From Sphingomonas montana (GTDB taxonomy: Bacteria; Pseudomonadota; Alphaproteobacteria; Sphingomonadales; Sphingomonadaceae): 64,000 nucleotides of DNA. Under the pieces are notes generated by a model, which was given only the letters and a program-made list of their open reading frames with translations, had not been told where the DNA came from and ran no database searches. Positions 47,371 through 56,754 of the stretch are shown in pieces. The stretch is taken from NCBI RefSeq assembly GCF_001956315.1, contig NZ_MOLY01000036.1, positions 1 through 64,000 on the forward strand, written 5' to 3'. A program made the translations under genes and the position numbers. Position 1 is the first letter of the stretch; every line of letters begins with the position of its first letter.

Positions 47371-47958
47371 TCATGCTGCGCGCGGGGCCAGCACACGGTA
47401 CGGGTCGATCGGCCGACCGCCGTGCCACGGCTCGTCCGCGCTCATCCGGCGAATTTCGAAATGGAGATGCGGCCCGGCAGGGCTCGCATTGCCCGAAAAG
47501 CCCACCGTCCCGATCAGCGTACCGCGGACCAGCCGCTGCCCCTCGACCAGCCCGGGAGCATAGCCCTCGAGATGCGCATAATAATAGATCCAGCGCCGAT
47601 CCGGCGACCGGACATAGACCGTATGCCCGCCGGCTTCGCTCTCGAAGATCTTATCGACCTGCCCTCCGGCAGCCGCGACCACCGGCGTGCCGGTCGGCGC
47701 CATGATGTCGAGCGCGCCGTGCGCATGGCCCTCGCGCGCATCGTCGAACGTGTCGGTCAACTGCTCCGGTCGTACGCCCGCCACCGGAACCGCCAGCCCC
47801 GTCGGCGCGATCGCGATCTCGCCCTGCACCGCGTCGTCCGTCGTCGCGGCCGACGGCGCAGGGGCGCTCGCCGGCGGATCCACGAACCGCACCATCGACA
47901 CGATCGAGATCAAAGCCAGAACCAGAATGGCGACGATCGCCTTACCGAACCTGTTCAA
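47371..47958 (-). CDS. M23 family metallopeptidase (membrane-anchored)
   Basis: A 195-residue LytM-type peptidoglycan endopeptidase. An N-terminal helix (IVAILVLALISIVSMV, residues 8-23) anchors or exports it; a Pro/Ala-rich linker follows; the catalytic domain has HGALDIMAPTGTPV (HxxxD zinc ligands) and AGPHLHFEI (HxH). The start is TTG at 47958, since GGGAG precedes it and the next start would cut the helix. It lies beside EF-P and an L,D-transpeptidase, so cell-wall remodelling is likely. It could instead be an activator if catalysis is weak, but the ligands are intact. Confidence 0.87.
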   Translation of the reverse strand: MNRFGKAIVAILVLALISIVSMVRFVDPPASAPAPSAATTDDAVQGEIAIAPTGLAVPVAGVRPEQLTDTFDDAREGHAHGALDIMAPTGTPVVAAAGGQVDKIFESEAGGHTVYVRSPDRRWIYYYAHLEGYAPGLVEGQRLVRGTLIGTVGFSGNASPAGPHLHFEIRRMSADEPWHGGRPIDPYRVLAPRAA

Positions 47959-48032
47959 AACCCACTCCCATCGTTCCCCGGGGCGGGCCGGGGCCTAAGG
48001 CGAAACAGCTTCACCAGACCCCGACCGCACCC

Positions 48033-49058
48033 TCAAGCCTGGAAATGCGCCGGCGTCCCCGGCTTCACCATCAGCGACAACCGCGCCGCGTCCCAGTTGG
48101 TCAGCCGGATACAGCCATGGCTTTCCGCCCGGCCGATCGTCTCCGGGCTCGGCGTCCCGTGGATCCCGTAATGCGGCTTCGACAGGTCCAGCCAGATCAC
48201 ACCCACCGGCCCGTTCGGCCCCGGCGGCAGCAGCGCCTTCTTGTCGCTGTCGTCCGCATCCCAGAACAGCGTCGGGTTATAGTGGAACGGCGGGTTATAT
48301 GCCGCGCCCTGGATCTTCCAGTCGCCGAGCGGCAGCGGGTCATGCTCGCTGCCCATCGTCGCGGGGAATTGCGCGAGCAGCTTGTCGTCCTCGCCGTACA
48401 CCTTCAGTACGCCCTCCGACTTGTCGACCACGATCCGCTTGCCCTGCGGCTGGGTCGCGCTGACGTTCAGGTCGGACAGCGTCTGCCGCCATTCGGGCTT
48501 CAGCTTCGGATCATAGGCGCGCGACGACGGCAGGACGTTGGGAAAGCGCAGCCGGGCACCCGGTGCAATCCGCCCGCCCGGATTGAGCGCCGCCAGCGTC
48601 TGCGGCGTGGTGTGAAACTTCTCCGCCAGCTTCTCCATCGCATTGGCGTAGCCCATCGCCGGCAGCTTCGCCTGATCGGCCGGCTCCTTGGGCAACGGCC
48701 CCTGGTAGGGCCCGGCCGCATCCGCCTGGCTCAGCGCCAGCACGCGCACCGGCCGCACCGCACGATAGGGATAGAGCGCCTTCAACGTGGCGGCGTCCAC
48801 CTTGCCCGTCTTGGGCAGGCCGCGCGCGCCTTGAAAACCGGACAGCGCGTTCCGGAACGACATGCCGCCCTTGCCGTCGATCACCCCCGGCCCGAATCCG
48901 AGATGGTCGAGCAGGACCTGGACATGCAGCACGGTCATGTCGACGCCGGCGGCCGGCGCATCCGGCGCGGGCGCCGCCTGCTGCGCAGTCGAAGGCCAGG
49001 ATATCAGACCGACCGTGCAAAGTCCGAGACCGGTCAGGGCAACCAACGATTTCTTCAT
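48033..49058 (-). CDS. L,D-transpeptidase with peptidoglycan-binding domain
   Basis: A 341-residue exported YkuD enzyme that cross-links peptidoglycan or anchors proteins. Order: signal peptide (1-25, ending TAQ), a PG-binding-type helical domain (about 40-95, VLLDHLGFGPGVIDGKGG), a LysM-like segment (about 125-170, AEKFHTTPQTLAALNPG), and the YkuD domain with HGTPSPETIGRAESHGCIRL, catalytic Cys316 and Arg318. ATG 49058 starts the signal peptide. It is divergent from the DUF882 gene and both probably act on the wall. Confidence 0.92.
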   Translation of the reverse strand: MKKSLVALTGLGLCTVGLISWPSTAQQAAPAPDAPAAGVDMTVLHVQVLLDHLGFGPGVIDGKGGMSFRNALSGFQGARGLPKTGKVDAATLKALYPYRAVRPVRVLALSQADAAGPYQGPLPKEPADQAKLPAMGYANAMEKLAEKFHTTPQTLAALNPGGRIAPGARLRFPNVLPSSRAYDPKLKPEWRQTLSDLNVSATQPQGKRIVVDKSEGVLKVYGEDDKLLAQFPATMGSEHDPLPLGDWKIQGAAYNPPFHYNPTLFWDADDSDKKALLPPGPNGPVGVIWLDLSKPHYGIHGTPSPETIGRAESHGCIRLTNWDAARLSLMVKPGTPAHFQA

Positions 49059-49135
49059 GCGTGCAGGCCCTTATGTTCAATCCAAGCCGACTCAAACGCA
49101 GGGCTACGGCAAATCTTTCCGGGGTGACCAGCATA

Positions 49136-49690
49136 ATGATGGAATTCGACACGGGACGACGACGGCTGCTCGGCGGAATGCTCGCCCTTGGCGGCACCGC
49201 GCTGTTTGCCACGCCCGCCCTTGCCGATACGCGCGAACGGCGCCTCGCCTTCCGCAACGTCCATACCAACGAACGCGTCGATGCGCGCTACTACGGCCCC
49301 ACCGGGCTGGACCGTCAGGGGATCGCCGAGATCAACCACGGCCTGCGCGACTGGCGCACCGGCCAGACCCACCTCATGGACCGCGACCTGCTCGACCTGC
49401 TCGGTGATCTGCGCGACCGGCTGGGCGTCGCGCCGCGCAAGGGGTTCGACCTGATCTCCGGCTACCGCTCGCCCGAAACGAACGGGCGCCTCAAGGAAGC
49501 CGGCGGCGCGCACAGCGGCGTCGCGGGCAAGAGCCAGCACATGCTCGGCAAGGCCAGCGACATCGCCATGCCCGGCGTCCCGCTCGCCACGCTCCGCGCC
49601 GCCGCCTACTCCCTGCGCCGCGGCGGCGTAGGCTACTACCCGCGCGACGGCTTCGTCCATGTCGATACCGGACAGCTGCGGACCTGGTAG
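49136..49690 (+). CDS. DUF882 / M15-type peptidase, Tat-exported
   Basis: A 184-residue protein of the DUF882 (YcbK-like, M15-type zinc peptidase) family. The N-terminus has a twin-arginine motif (TGRRRLLGGMLALGG, then ALFATPALA), so it should leave by the Tat route. The core GFDLISGYRSPETNGRLKE, SQHMLGKASDIAMPG and FVHVDTG give the His-x-Asp...His zinc site of M15 peptidases. Two overlapping ATGs (49136, 49139) start it. It is divergent from the L,D-transpeptidase, with 77 bp between the starts, so both may share regulation. Confidence 0.88.
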   Translation: MMEFDTGRRRLLGGMLALGGTALFATPALADTRERRLAFRNVHTNERVDARYYGPTGLDRQGIAEINHGLRDWRTGQTHLMDRDLLDLLGDLRDRLGVAPRKGFDLISGYRSPETNGRLKEAGGAHSGVAGKSQHMLGKASDIAMPGVPLATLRAAAYSLRRGGVGYYPRDGFVHVDTGQLRTW

Positions 49691-49786
49691 GGCTTATGCC
49701 GCACGCCAACGCTTACCAGAACCGCTAGCGTTCCCTGGCGAAAACCGGGATCTCGATGCGGCCGCTTCGAGCACACTGAACCGGCC

Positions 49787-50488
49787 TCACCCCTGCCCCA
49801 AAACCCCCGCAAACGCCCGTACGCCTGCCGCCGGCCCGTCCGGATGTTCCCACACCGCGCCACTTACCGCAAGGAAGTCCGCGCCCGCCGCGACCAGCGG
49901 CGCGGCGTTGTCCGCCGTGATCCCGCCGATCGCGACGCAGGGGGTCTCGAACACCGTCGTCCACCAGCCCAGCAGCGCCGGCTCCGCGACATGCTCCCCC
50001 GGCTTGGTCGTGCTGGGAAAGAACGCCCCGAACGCGACATAGTCCGCCCCGCGCTCGCCCGCTTCCATCGCCAGATGCCGGCTGTCGTGGCAGGTGACGC
50101 CGATCTGCGCGGTCTTGCCCAGCTGCTCGCGGGCGTCGCGCGGGTCGCCGTCTTCCTGCCCCAGATGCACGCCGTCCGCGCCCAGCCGCTTGGCAAGGCC
50201 GATACTGTCGTTGACGATGAACGCCACTTCGCGCGCCTGACAGATGGCGACCAGTGGTTGGGCCAGCGCCGCGATGCGGTGATCGTCGATTCCCTTTAAC
50301 CGCAACTGGAACGCCGCCACCGGCCCGGCGTCCAGCGCCGCTTCAAGCATCGCGGGAAAATCGTCTCCGATCGTCGGCGGGGAAATCAGGTAGAGCTGGC
50401 ACGCCGGTCGGAACTGCGGTTCGAACCGGTCGGCAAAGGCCGGGTCCAGTTTCAGGGCGTCGTCTTCGATGTCGGGCAGGTCGGTCAT
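49787..50488 (-). CDS. thiE: Thiamine phosphate synthase
   Basis: A 233-residue TIM-barrel enzyme that couples HMP pyrophosphate and thiazole phosphate. Motifs: [64 protein letters not shown] and [11 protein letters not shown]. The N-terminus is about 25 residues longer than the E. coli form. ATG 50488 has GGTGGAGG upstream. It closes the gap-pgk-fba cluster, eight bases after the PH-like gene. No TPP riboswitch is seen because it lies inside an operon. Confidence 0.92.
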   Translation of the reverse strand: MTDLPDIEDDALKLDPAFADRFEPQFRPACQLYLISPPTIGDDFPAMLEAALDAGPVAAFQLRLKGIDDHRIAALAQPLVAICQAREVAFIVNDSIGLAKRLGADGVHLGQEDGDPRDAREQLGKTAQIGVTCHDSRHLAMEAGERGADYVAFGAFFPSTTKPGEHVAEPALLGWWTTVFETPCVAIGGITADNAAPLVAAGADFLAVSGAVWEHPDGPAAGVRAFAGVLGQG

Positions 50489-50496
50489 GCCTCCAC

Positions 50497-51006
50497 CTAC
50501 GCCAAGCCGTTCGCCTGCGGAAGGGTCGCGATCCACGCGCGAAACGCCTGCGGGTCGTCCAGCCGGTGCGCCACGGCCCGCACCGGCCGGCCGCGCCGCC
50601 CCATCACCGGCGGCAACAGGTCGATCACGATGTTGGGATAGGCGAGGAGCCCCAGATTGAGCGTGCCCCGCTGCCTCAGCGTCTCCGCGGACCAGTCCGC
50701 GCGCAGTCCGGCGATCGATGCGACCGGGATCGCCACCGTACCCAGCACACCCGCACGCATCGTCAGCACGTCGCCTGAAACAAACGGGGGCAGCGTGCGG
50801 AGCGACCGGATCAGCCGGACGATCCAGGCGACGCCGCCCAGGCTGACAAGCGACAGCCAGAGGGCGACCCGCGTGGACCAGATCGCGACCAGCCCGTGCG
50901 CCACGATCATCTCGATCAGCGCCAGCGCCAGCAGAACCCACATTATGGGCGCCAGGCTGCGATGGCAGGGGAAGGCGACAGCTTCAGCCGCGCCCGCCCC
51001 CGGCAT
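50497..51006 (-). CDS. Small membrane protein with PH-like region
   Basis: A 169-residue protein with two membrane helices (about 20-42, including [19 protein letters not shown], and 45-65) and a C-terminal globular part of about 90 residues. The pattern of helices followed by a strand-rich domain resembles bacterial PH-domain proteins, but that is tentative. It is three bases after fba and eight before thiE, so it is part of the operon. No function can be assigned. Confidence 0.65.
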   Translation of the reverse strand: MPGAGAAEAVAFPCHRSLAPIMWVLLALALIEMIVAHGLVAIWSTRVALWLSLVSLGGVAWIVRLIRSLRTLPPFVSGDVLTMRAGVLGTVAIPVASIAGLRADWSAETLRQRGTLNLGLLAYPNIVIDLLPPVMGRRGRPVRAVAHRLDDPQAFRAWIATLPQANGLA

Positions 51007-51009
51007 GGC

Positions 51010-51924
51010 TTATTCCTCGCCCTTGTAGATGCGCACGATCTTGGCGAGCATGGCCAGCGCCTCGGCCCGCGGGCGCTGGAACGTGTTGCGGCCGATAATC
51101 GACCCGTTGCCGCCGCCGTCGCGAATGTCGCGCGCATCCTGGTACAGCGCGTCGTTGCCCTTCGTCGCTCCGCCGGAGAACACCACGATCCGCCGCCCCG
51201 CAAAACAGGCCTGCCGGACATGCGCCACTCGCTTGGCCTGGGTCGACCAGTCGCCGTCCTTGTAGACCGCGACCGATTCCTTCTGCTCGATATCGGCGGT
51301 CGGCAACTTCACCTTGATGATGTGCGCGCCCAGCAACGCCGCCATGTGCGCGGCATAGGCCCCGACGTCGAGCGACAGTTCGCCCTTCTTGGAAATGTCG
51401 CCGCCGCGCGGATAGGACCAGATCACGGTCGCGATGCCGACCGCCTTGGCCTCCGCGGACATTTCGCGGATCTCCTCCATCTGTTCGAAGATCCCGTCCG
51501 ACCCCGGATAGATGGTGAACCCGATCGCCGCACATCCCAGCCGCAGCGCGTCGTCGACCGTGCCGGTCACCGCCTGGTCGATGCTCGTGGCCCAGCTGTT
51601 CGACGAATTGACCTTCAGGATCGTCGGAATCTGCCCGGCGAACGTATCCGCCCCGGCTTCCAGCGGCCCCAGCGGCGCCGCATAGGCGGACAGGCCGGCA
51701 TCGATCGCCAGCTGATAATGATAATGCGGGTCGTACGCCGCCGGGTTCATCGCGAACGACCGCGCGGGGCCGTGTTCGAACCCCTGATCCACCGGCAGGA
51801 TCACCAGCTTGCCCGTGCCGCCCAGATGGCCGTGGGTCAGGATCCGCGCCAGATTGGCCTTCGTGCCGGGGTTATCGGACTCGTAATTGTCCAGGATCGC
51901 CTTGACGGTCGGGGTAAAGCTCAT
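51010..51924 (-). CDS. fbaB: Class I fructose-bisphosphate aldolase (archaeal/DhnA type)
   Basis: A 304-residue Schiff-base aldolase cleaving or forming fructose-1,6-bisphosphate. The active-site strand is HIIKVKLPTADIEQ, with the Schiff-base lysine; LVILPVDQGFEHG near residue 42, TVIWSYPRGG and VVFSGGATKG fit the DhnA family. The first ATG of the conserved domain, at 51924 (MSFTPTVKAILDNY), is used. It follows pgk after 199 bp. Gluconeogenic use is plausible but not shown. Confidence 0.92.
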   Translation of the reverse strand: MSFTPTVKAILDNYESDNPGTKANLARILTHGHLGGTGKLVILPVDQGFEHGPARSFAMNPAAYDPHYHYQLAIDAGLSAYAAPLGPLEAGADTFAGQIPTILKVNSSNSWATSIDQAVTGTVDDALRLGCAAIGFTIYPGSDGIFEQMEEIREMSAEAKAVGIATVIWSYPRGGDISKKGELSLDVGAYAAHMAALLGAHIIKVKLPTADIEQKESVAVYKDGDWSTQAKRVAHVRQACFAGRRIVVFSGGATKGNDALYQDARDIRDGGGNGSIIGRNTFQRPRAEALAMLAKIVRIYKGEE

Positions 51925-51983
51925 GGCCGATATCTCCGATGGATTTGTGCGATGCGGTAAAGCTCTGCTGGCAGCATGCAAGC

Positions 51984-52010
51984 ATGACAACGCTGGTCAA
52001 GCGATGTCAT
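51984..52010. promoter_or_regulatory. Inverted repeat upstream of fba
   Basis: ATGACA (51984-51989) and TGTCAT (52005-52010) form an inverted repeat with 15 bases between, lying 60-86 bases before the fba start in a 199-bp gap. It may be an operator, but no regulator is implied by the sequence. Confidence 0.25.
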
Positions 52011-52089
52011 CGTCCCGTCCTACTGCGCACGCGCGAACGACCGGACGTCTCGTCGTTCCAGTACGTGACAGCCATGGTGGCAACTGTGA

Positions 52090-52114
52090 CAGGCATATCC
52101 GTTGAATATGCCTG
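52090..52114 (-). terminator. Hairpin after pgk
   Basis: CAGGCATAT (52090-52098) and ATATGCCTG (52106-52114) form a perfect 9-bp stem, ten bases beyond the pgk stop. There is no T-run, so it may be a 3' end protector or a Rho-assisted stop. Confidence 0.5.
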
Positions 52115-52123
52115 CCTGCGCCT

Positions 52124-53320
52124 TCAACCCATCAGCGCCTTCACGCCCGGCAACGGCTTGCCCTCCATCCATTCCAGGAAAGCCCCGCCCGCGGTCGATA
52201 CGAAGGTGAAGCGGTCCGCCACGCCGGCCTGGTTCAGCGCCGCGACGGTATCGCCGCCGCCCGCCACCGATACCAGCGATCCGCTTTCGGTCAGCGCCGC
52301 CGCCGTCCGCGCCAGCGCCACGGTGGCCGCATCGAACGGGGCCGTCTCGAACGCCCCCATCGGCCCGTTCCACACCAGCGTCCGGCAATTCTTCAGCACG
52401 TCGCCCAGCGATTCGGTCGCCGCCGGCCCCACGTCCAGGATCATCTCGTCCGCCGCCACTTCGTGCACGTTCACGGTCCGCGTCGACGGGTTGGCGCGGA
52501 ATTCTTTCGCGACCACCACGTCGTAGGGCAGGTGCACGGTGCACCCCGCCGCGTCGGCCGCGTCCAATATGGCGTTCGCGGTATCGGTCAGGTCATGCTC
52601 GCATAGCGACTTGCCGACATCCACGCCGCGCGCCGCCAGGAACGTGTTAGCCATGCCGCCGCCGATGATAAGGTGATCGACCTTGGCCACCATCTGCTTC
52701 AGCACGTCCAGCTTGGTCGAAACCTTCGCCCCGCCCACGACCGCGGCCACCGGGTGCTCCGGCTGGCCCAGCGCCTTCTCCAGCGCCTGCAACTCCGCCT
52801 CCATCGACCGCCCGGCAAAGGCGGGCAGCAGGTGCGCCAGCCCCTCGGTCGACGCATGCGCCCGGTGCGCGGCGGAAAAGGCGTCGTTCACATAAAACTC
52901 GCCCAACAGCGCGATCGCCGCCGCCAGCCCGGGATCGTTGGCTTCCTCGCCACCGTGAAACCGGGTATTTTCCAGCACCGCGATGTCGCCGGCCTGCATC
53001 TGGGCCACGGCCTTGTCCGCATCGACACCCTGGCAATCGTCGATGAACCGCACCTCGCGGCCCAGCACGTCGGACAGCGGCCGCACGATCAGCGCCAGCG
53101 ACAAGTCCGGGTTCCGCATGCCCTTGGGTCGACCGAAATGGGCCAGCACCAGCACGATCGCACCCTTGTCCGCCAGTTCGGCGATCGTCGGGGCCGCGGC
53201 GCGCAACCGCGTGTCGTCGGTCACCTTGGCGCCGTCCATCGGCACGTTCAGGTCCTCGCGCACCAGCACACGTCGCCCGCGCACGTCGCCGATATCGTCC
53301 AGCGTCCGGAAAGCCGTCAT
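52124..53320 (-). CDS. pgk: Phosphoglycerate kinase
   Basis: A 398-residue two-domain glycolytic kinase. Signature segments are [21 protein letters not shown] near residue 20, [49 protein letters not shown], the WNGPMGAFE motif, and the C-terminal [10 protein letters not shown]. It sits between the MOSC gene (10 bp after) and the aldolase gene. ATG 53320 starts at the usual N-terminus [10 protein letters not shown]. Confidence 0.96.
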   Translation of the reverse strand: MTAFRTLDDIGDVRGRRVLVREDLNVPMDGAKVTDDTRLRAAAPTIAELADKGAIVLVLAHFGRPKGMRNPDLSLALIVRPLSDVLGREVRFIDDCQGVDADKAVAQMQAGDIAVLENTRFHGGEEANDPGLAAAIALLGEFYVNDAFSAAHRAHASTEGLAHLLPAFAGRSMEAELQALEKALGQPEHPVAAVVGGAKVSTKLDVLKQMVAKVDHLIIGGGMANTFLAARGVDVGKSLCEHDLTDTANAILDAADAAGCTVHLPYDVVVAKEFRANPSTRTVNVHEVAADEMILDVGPAATESLGDVLKNCRTLVWNGPMGAFETAPFDAATVALARTAAALTESGSLVSVAGGGDTVAALNQAGVADRFTFVSTAGGAFLEWMEGKPLPGVKALMG

Positions 53321-53330
53321 GTCTCGATCC

Positions 53331-53798
53331 TCATTGCGATAGTCTTATCGGGTCGCCCAGCCGGGCATACCCCCCGGTGATGACGGTCATGAGATATCCG
53401 CCGCGCCAGTCGGGCACCAGTGCGGGCCACAGGCCGGGCTGTTCCTCGTCCATCCGGCGGCACGGGTCGCATTCCCCGCTGACCGCCAGCCGAACGGCGC
53501 CGATCGTCAGAATAGTCCCGGCGATCCGCGGCAGGTCCAGCCCCTCGACCAGCAGGTTCGCACGGCGATGCGTCCACGGCAGCGCGCGGCCCAGTTCGGC
53601 CTCGGCCAGGGCCCAGTCCTCGCGCCGCAACAGCGACACCTGCCGCCGGGCCACCCGGCCGTCGGGCTTCGCCCTGCCGCGAAAGTCCCCGGCCACGCCG
53701 TGCGCCGGCGTGATCGCGGCCTCCGCCAGCAATTCCATCGGCGCGCGCGGCGCCTGCCGCCGCGCGATCCCGATCACGGTGCCATGCCCGGCCGCCAC
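53331..53798 (-). CDS. MOSC domain protein
   Basis: A 155-residue stand-alone MOSC domain, the sulphur-carrier fold of molybdenum cofactor sulphurases and YiiM/YuaD proteins. Features are GVAGDFRG near residue 38, [13 protein letters not shown], and [17 protein letters not shown] with the conserved Cys pair, then [18 protein letters not shown] at 53798 ([14 protein letters not shown]) is the preferred start; a later GTG at 53777 is possible, and neither has a strong ribosome site. Its place between gap and pgk is odd; in most genomes these glycolytic genes adjoin. Substrate is unknown. Confidence 0.8.
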   Translation of the reverse strand: MAAGHGTVIGIARRQAPRAPMELLAEAAITPAHGVAGDFRGRAKPDGRVARRQVSLLRREDWALAEAELGRALPWTHRRANLLVEGLDLPRIAGTILTIGAVRLAVSGECDPCRRMDEEQPGLWPALVPDWRGGYLMTVITGGYARLGDPIRLSQ

Positions 53799-53862
53799 AT
53801 GGTCCGGGTCGGACCGCAGCGATACCGGCGCGAACGGCAGGAACGGCTGGCGCAACGCGGCC

Positions 53863-54870
53863 TCAGAGCAGCTTGGCGATCGCGCCTGCGGTATCGACCA
53901 TGCGGTTGGAGAAACCCCATTCATTGTCGTACCAGCTCATCACGCGGACCAGCTTGCCTTCCAGCACCGCGGTTTCCAGGCTGTCGACCGACGAACTGTG
54001 CGGATCGCCGTTGAAATCGATCGAGACCAGCGGATCGGTCACGAACTGCAGGATCCCCTTCAGCGGGCCGCTTTCGGACGCCGCCTTCAGCGCGCCGTTC
54101 ACCTCTTCCAGCGTGGTATCGCGCGACGGGGTGAAGGTCAGGTCGATCAGCGACACGTTGGGCGTCGGCACGCGCACCGCGGATCCATCCAGCTTGCCCT
54201 TCAGTTCCGGCAACACCTCGCCCACCGCGCGCGCAGCGCCCGTCGTGGTCGGAATCATCGACATCCCCGCCGCCCGCGCCCGGCGCATGTCCGGGTGGAT
54301 CTGGTCCAGGATCTTCTGGTCGTTGGTATAGCTGTGGATCGTCGTCATCAGTCCGCGTTCGATGCCGATCGCATCGTTCAGCACCTTGGCGACCGGAGCC
54401 AGGCAGTTGGTGGTGCACGACGCGTTGGAGATGATCGTGTGATCCGCCGAGATCTTGTCATGGTTCACGCCGTAGACCACGGTCAGGTCGACACCCTTGG
54501 CCGGGGCGGAGATCAGCACCTTCTTCGCGCCCGCGGTCAGATGCTTGCCGGCCGATTCGCGGTCCGTGAAGAAACCCGTGCATTCCAGCGCGATATCCAC
54601 GCCCAGTTCGGCATGCGGCAGGTTGGCGGGGTCGCGCTCCGCCGTCACGCGGATGCGCGTCCCGTCGACCACCAGATGATCGCCGTCGGCGCTCACGTCG
54701 CCTTTCCAGCTGCCGTGCACGCTGTCGCGCTTGAACAACAGCGCGTTCGCCTTGGCATCGCCCAGGTCGTTGATCGCGACCAGTTCGAGCCCGCTGTCGG
54801 GACGCGACAGGATGGCGCGCGCGACCAGCCGGCCGATGCGGCCGAATCCGTTGATGGCAACCTTCGTCAT
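53863..54870 (-). CDS. gap: Glyceraldehyde-3-phosphate dehydrogenase, type I
   Basis: A 335-residue tetrameric enzyme that oxidises and phosphorylates glyceraldehyde-3-phosphate. NAD-binding [15 protein letters not shown] is at the start; the catalytic Cys is in [12 protein letters not shown] (about residue 155) and HSYTNDQ holds the partner His. AINDLGD fits NAD use. ATG 54870 begins the family. In related genomes transketolase commonly precedes gap, but here a 459-bp gene-free gap does. Confidence 0.95.
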   Translation of the reverse strand: MTKVAINGFGRIGRLVARAILSRPDSGLELVAINDLGDAKANALLFKRDSVHGSWKGDVSADGDHLVVDGTRIRVTAERDPANLPHAELGVDIALECTGFFTDRESAGKHLTAGAKKVLISAPAKGVDLTVVYGVNHDKISADHTIISNASCTTNCLAPVAKVLNDAIGIERGLMTTIHSYTNDQKILDQIHPDMRRARAAGMSMIPTTTGAARAVGEVLPELKGKLDGSAVRVPTPNVSLIDLTFTPSRDTTLEEVNGALKAASESGPLKGILQFVTDPLVSIDFNGDPHSSSVDSLETAVLEGKLVRVMSWYDNEWGFSNRMVDTAGAIAKLL

Positions 54871-55329
54871 GCGTTCTGTTCCTCGGTTGGCGTCGCGGCG
54901 GCTGGCACCATCGGCGCGGTCAGGGTGAAAGGTCCGGAATGGCGGGCCACGGTCGGGAGATCGCGGCGGGCATTCATATGGGTGCGGCGCGGCATCGTCG
55001 CCACGGTTGCCGCCCCCAACCGATCCGGACGACCGGCTGTCCACACCACGTCCGCCATCCGTGCGCGGACGATGTCGGCAGGCGGCGGGCAGATCGTCAT
55101 CGGTCGGGCAGGCCCCCATGTCGTCACGGCGCGGACGGCGGCATGCCGACAGCATGGCACCGCATCGTCCGGGCGTGCTTTGGCGGCGGCGGCCGGTATC
55201 GTCAACTGCACGACCCATACGACAGCCCTTCCGACAACAGTGTCATGTCCCGCGCGCGCCGGTCGCATGCGCCGGACGGACTGGCGTAACCCGATTTGCT
55301 ATGTCCGGGCGGGCTGCTATCGCCCGGCC
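54871..55329. other. Gene-free divergent region upstream of gap
   Basis: No gene is supported. A minus-strand frame of 133 codons (54867-55268) ends in a TGA overlapping the gap ATG, but it has no known motif, no good start and a composition like noise. The plus strand is open too, which is common in this GC-rich DNA. Promoters for gap and for the small gene before zapA should be here. Confidence 0.5.
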
Positions 55330-55551
55330 ATGCCTGATGAAACCCTTGAGGACGCGATCTTCCGCCTGGACGCCGCGGTAACGCGTGCCGAAGCGGCGTT
55401 CGTCCGCCGCGCGTCCGTGCCCGTCGCGCCGCCCGTTGTTCCGTCCATGCCGGACGATCCGGACCTGCCCGCCCGCCATGCGCGGCTGCGCGCCGGCGCG
55501 GAGGCGGCGATCGCGCGGATCGACGCGCTTATCGACGCAAAGGCATCCTGA
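55330..55551 (+). CDS. Small helical protein upstream of zapA
   Basis: A 73-residue hydrophilic protein of unknown function: MPDETLEDAIFRLDAAVTRA and following, predicted as helix, then a Pro-rich linker and a second helix RLRAGAEAAIARIDALIDAK. Coiled-coil character and position suggest it pairs with ZapA or cell-division proteins, but this is inference. Its stop shares a base with the zapA start (TGATG). Confidence 0.75.
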   Translation: MPDETLEDAIFRLDAAVTRAEAAFVRRASVPVAPPVVPSMPDDPDLPARHARLRAGAEAAIARIDALIDAKAS

Positions 55552-55967
55552 TGGCGAAAGTCACGCTGACCATCGCCGGCTACAGCCACGAACTTACCTG
55601 CCGCGATGGGGAGGAAGCCCATTTCCTCCGTCTCGGCCAGATCCTGGACGAGAAAGCCGGTCAGGCGGCGCGCTCGGTCGGCGGCCTGACCGAGGTCCGC
55701 ATGCTGCTGTTCGCCGGCCTCCTGCTCGCCGACGAGATTGGCGGCCTGCGCAGCGCGGTCCAGGCCGCATCGGACGCCGCGGCCGCGGCGCCGGACAACG
55801 CCGCGGAGACGCTGCCCGATCCGCTGCTCGCCCAGGCGGTCGCAGCACTGGCCGCCCGCATCGAGACTCTGGCCGAATCGCTGGAAGCGGACATCGCCGA
55901 GCCGGACGTGGCCGAGCCGGAGGCAATTGCGGCGGAGGGTCTTGAGGCCGGGCCGCCGACCGCCTAG
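55551..55967 (+). CDS. zapA: Cell division protein ZapA
   Basis: A 138-residue ZapA-type protein that binds and bundles FtsZ at the division site. The globular N-terminus has KVTLTIAGYSHELTCRDGEE and the conserved LRLGQILDEKAG; the middle (about 45-75) is helical; the C-terminus, longer than in E. coli, is acidic with AEPDVAEPEAIAAEG repeats. ATG 55551 overlaps the small gene upstream. A 6S RNA-like region and ygfA follow, the order known from many proteobacteria. Confidence 0.9.
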   Translation: MAKVTLTIAGYSHELTCRDGEEAHFLRLGQILDEKAGQAARSVGGLTEVRMLLFAGLLLADEIGGLRSAVQAASDAAAAAPDNAAETLPDPLLAQAVAALAARIETLAESLEADIAEPDVAEPEAIAAEGLEAGPPTA

Positions 55968-55968
55968 A

Positions 55969-56100
55969 TAGGACGCGGCGGGCACTGCCCGGTACGAGCC
56001 GAAGGAAAATCCCTGAGGCTATTCATCATCCTTCGGGGGCTGTCCCTGCCCGGATCCTGGTCCGACGCACATGGTCCCCACCTGACGTTACAGGCGTCAG
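55969..56100 (+). ncRNA. ssrS: 6S RNA candidate between zapA and ygfA
   Basis: A non-coding stretch of 226 bp lies between zapA and ygfA, the usual place of 6S RNA, which binds the housekeeping RNA polymerase. A long imperfect hairpin is visible: CCGAAGGA (about 55999-56006) pairs with TCCTTCGG (about 56029-56036), and the flanks GGACGCGG... and ...GGTCCGACGC pair with bulges around it. A short hairpin CTGACG/CGTCAG (56082-56100) could mark the end. Boundaries are estimates and the family match is by context and shape only. Confidence 0.55.
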
Positions 56101-56193
56101 AGGATATTCCGGCAAACGGCCATGGCGGTCCCGCCACCCATGGCAACCGGACACGCCGCCTGCGGGCCGGCCAGCGGACGGGACCTGGAACCT

Positions 56194-56754
56194 ATGGACA
56201 AGTCCGAACTCCGCCGCACGCTTCGCGCCGCCCGCGCCCGGTTCGTCGCGGACGAGGCGGTCGCCGCCCAGCTGCTGGTCGATACGCTCCAGCTGGCCGA
56301 ACATGCCGCTCCGCATCTGGCCGGCGCGCGCATCGTCGCGGGCTATGTCTCTGACGGGGAGGAGGTCGATCCGCTCCCGCTGCTGTTCCGCGCGCTCGAC
56401 CAGGGCTGCATCATGGTGCTGCCCCGCATCACCGGCCGCACCGCCCCAATGGTCTTCCACCGCTGGTTTCCCGGTGACGACCTCGTTCCCGGCCCGCTCG
56501 GCCTGCTGCAACCGCGCGCCGATGCCGAAATCCTCGATCCCGACCTGATCCTGGCGCCGCTGGTGGGCTATGATGCCGCCTGCAACCGGCTGGGCCAGGG
56601 CGCCGGCTTCTACGACCGCGCATTCGCCGCGCGGCCGGATGCGCGGCGCATCGGTCTCGCCTGGACCGTGCAGGCCGTCGACGCGCTGCCCGTCGATCCA
56701 TGGGACGTCCCGCTCCACGGCATCGCCACCGAACGCGGCTGGATCGCGGCATGA
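56194..56754 (+). CDS. ygfA: 5-formyltetrahydrofolate cyclo-ligase
   Basis: A 186-residue enzyme turning 5-formyltetrahydrofolate into methenyl-tetrahydrofolate using ATP. KSELRRTLRAARA at the start, the DGEEVDPLPL and PRITGRT segments, and the C-terminal NRLGQGAGFYDRAFA (conserved glycine-rich phosphate loop) identify it. ATG 56194 is chosen because the basic N-terminal helix begins there. It follows the 6S-like region and overlaps the DUF2842 gene (ATGA). Confidence 0.92.
   Translation: MDKSELRRTLRAARARFVADEAVAAQLLVDTLQLAEHAAPHLAGARIVAGYVSDGEEVDPLPLLFRALDQGCIMVLPRITGRTAPMVFHRWFPGDDLVPGPLGLLQPRADAEILDPDLILAPLVGYDAACNRLGQGAGFYDRAFAARPDARRIGLAWTVQAVDALPVDPWDVPLHGIATERGWIAA

Noticed and set aside
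50489-50520. TPP riboswitch for thiE
   Set aside because: thiE lies eight bases after the preceding gene with no room for an aptamer.
54867-55268. 133-codon minus-strand ORF ending in the gap ATG
   Set aside because: The ATGA overlap is attractive, but there is no motif, no strong ribosome site and the composition looks like non-coding GC-rich DNA. It would need conservation in relatives.
53377-55329. Long plus-strand frame running across MOSC, gap and the gap upstream region
   Set aside because: Only its last part (from 55330) resembles a real gene; the rest lies opposite clear genes.
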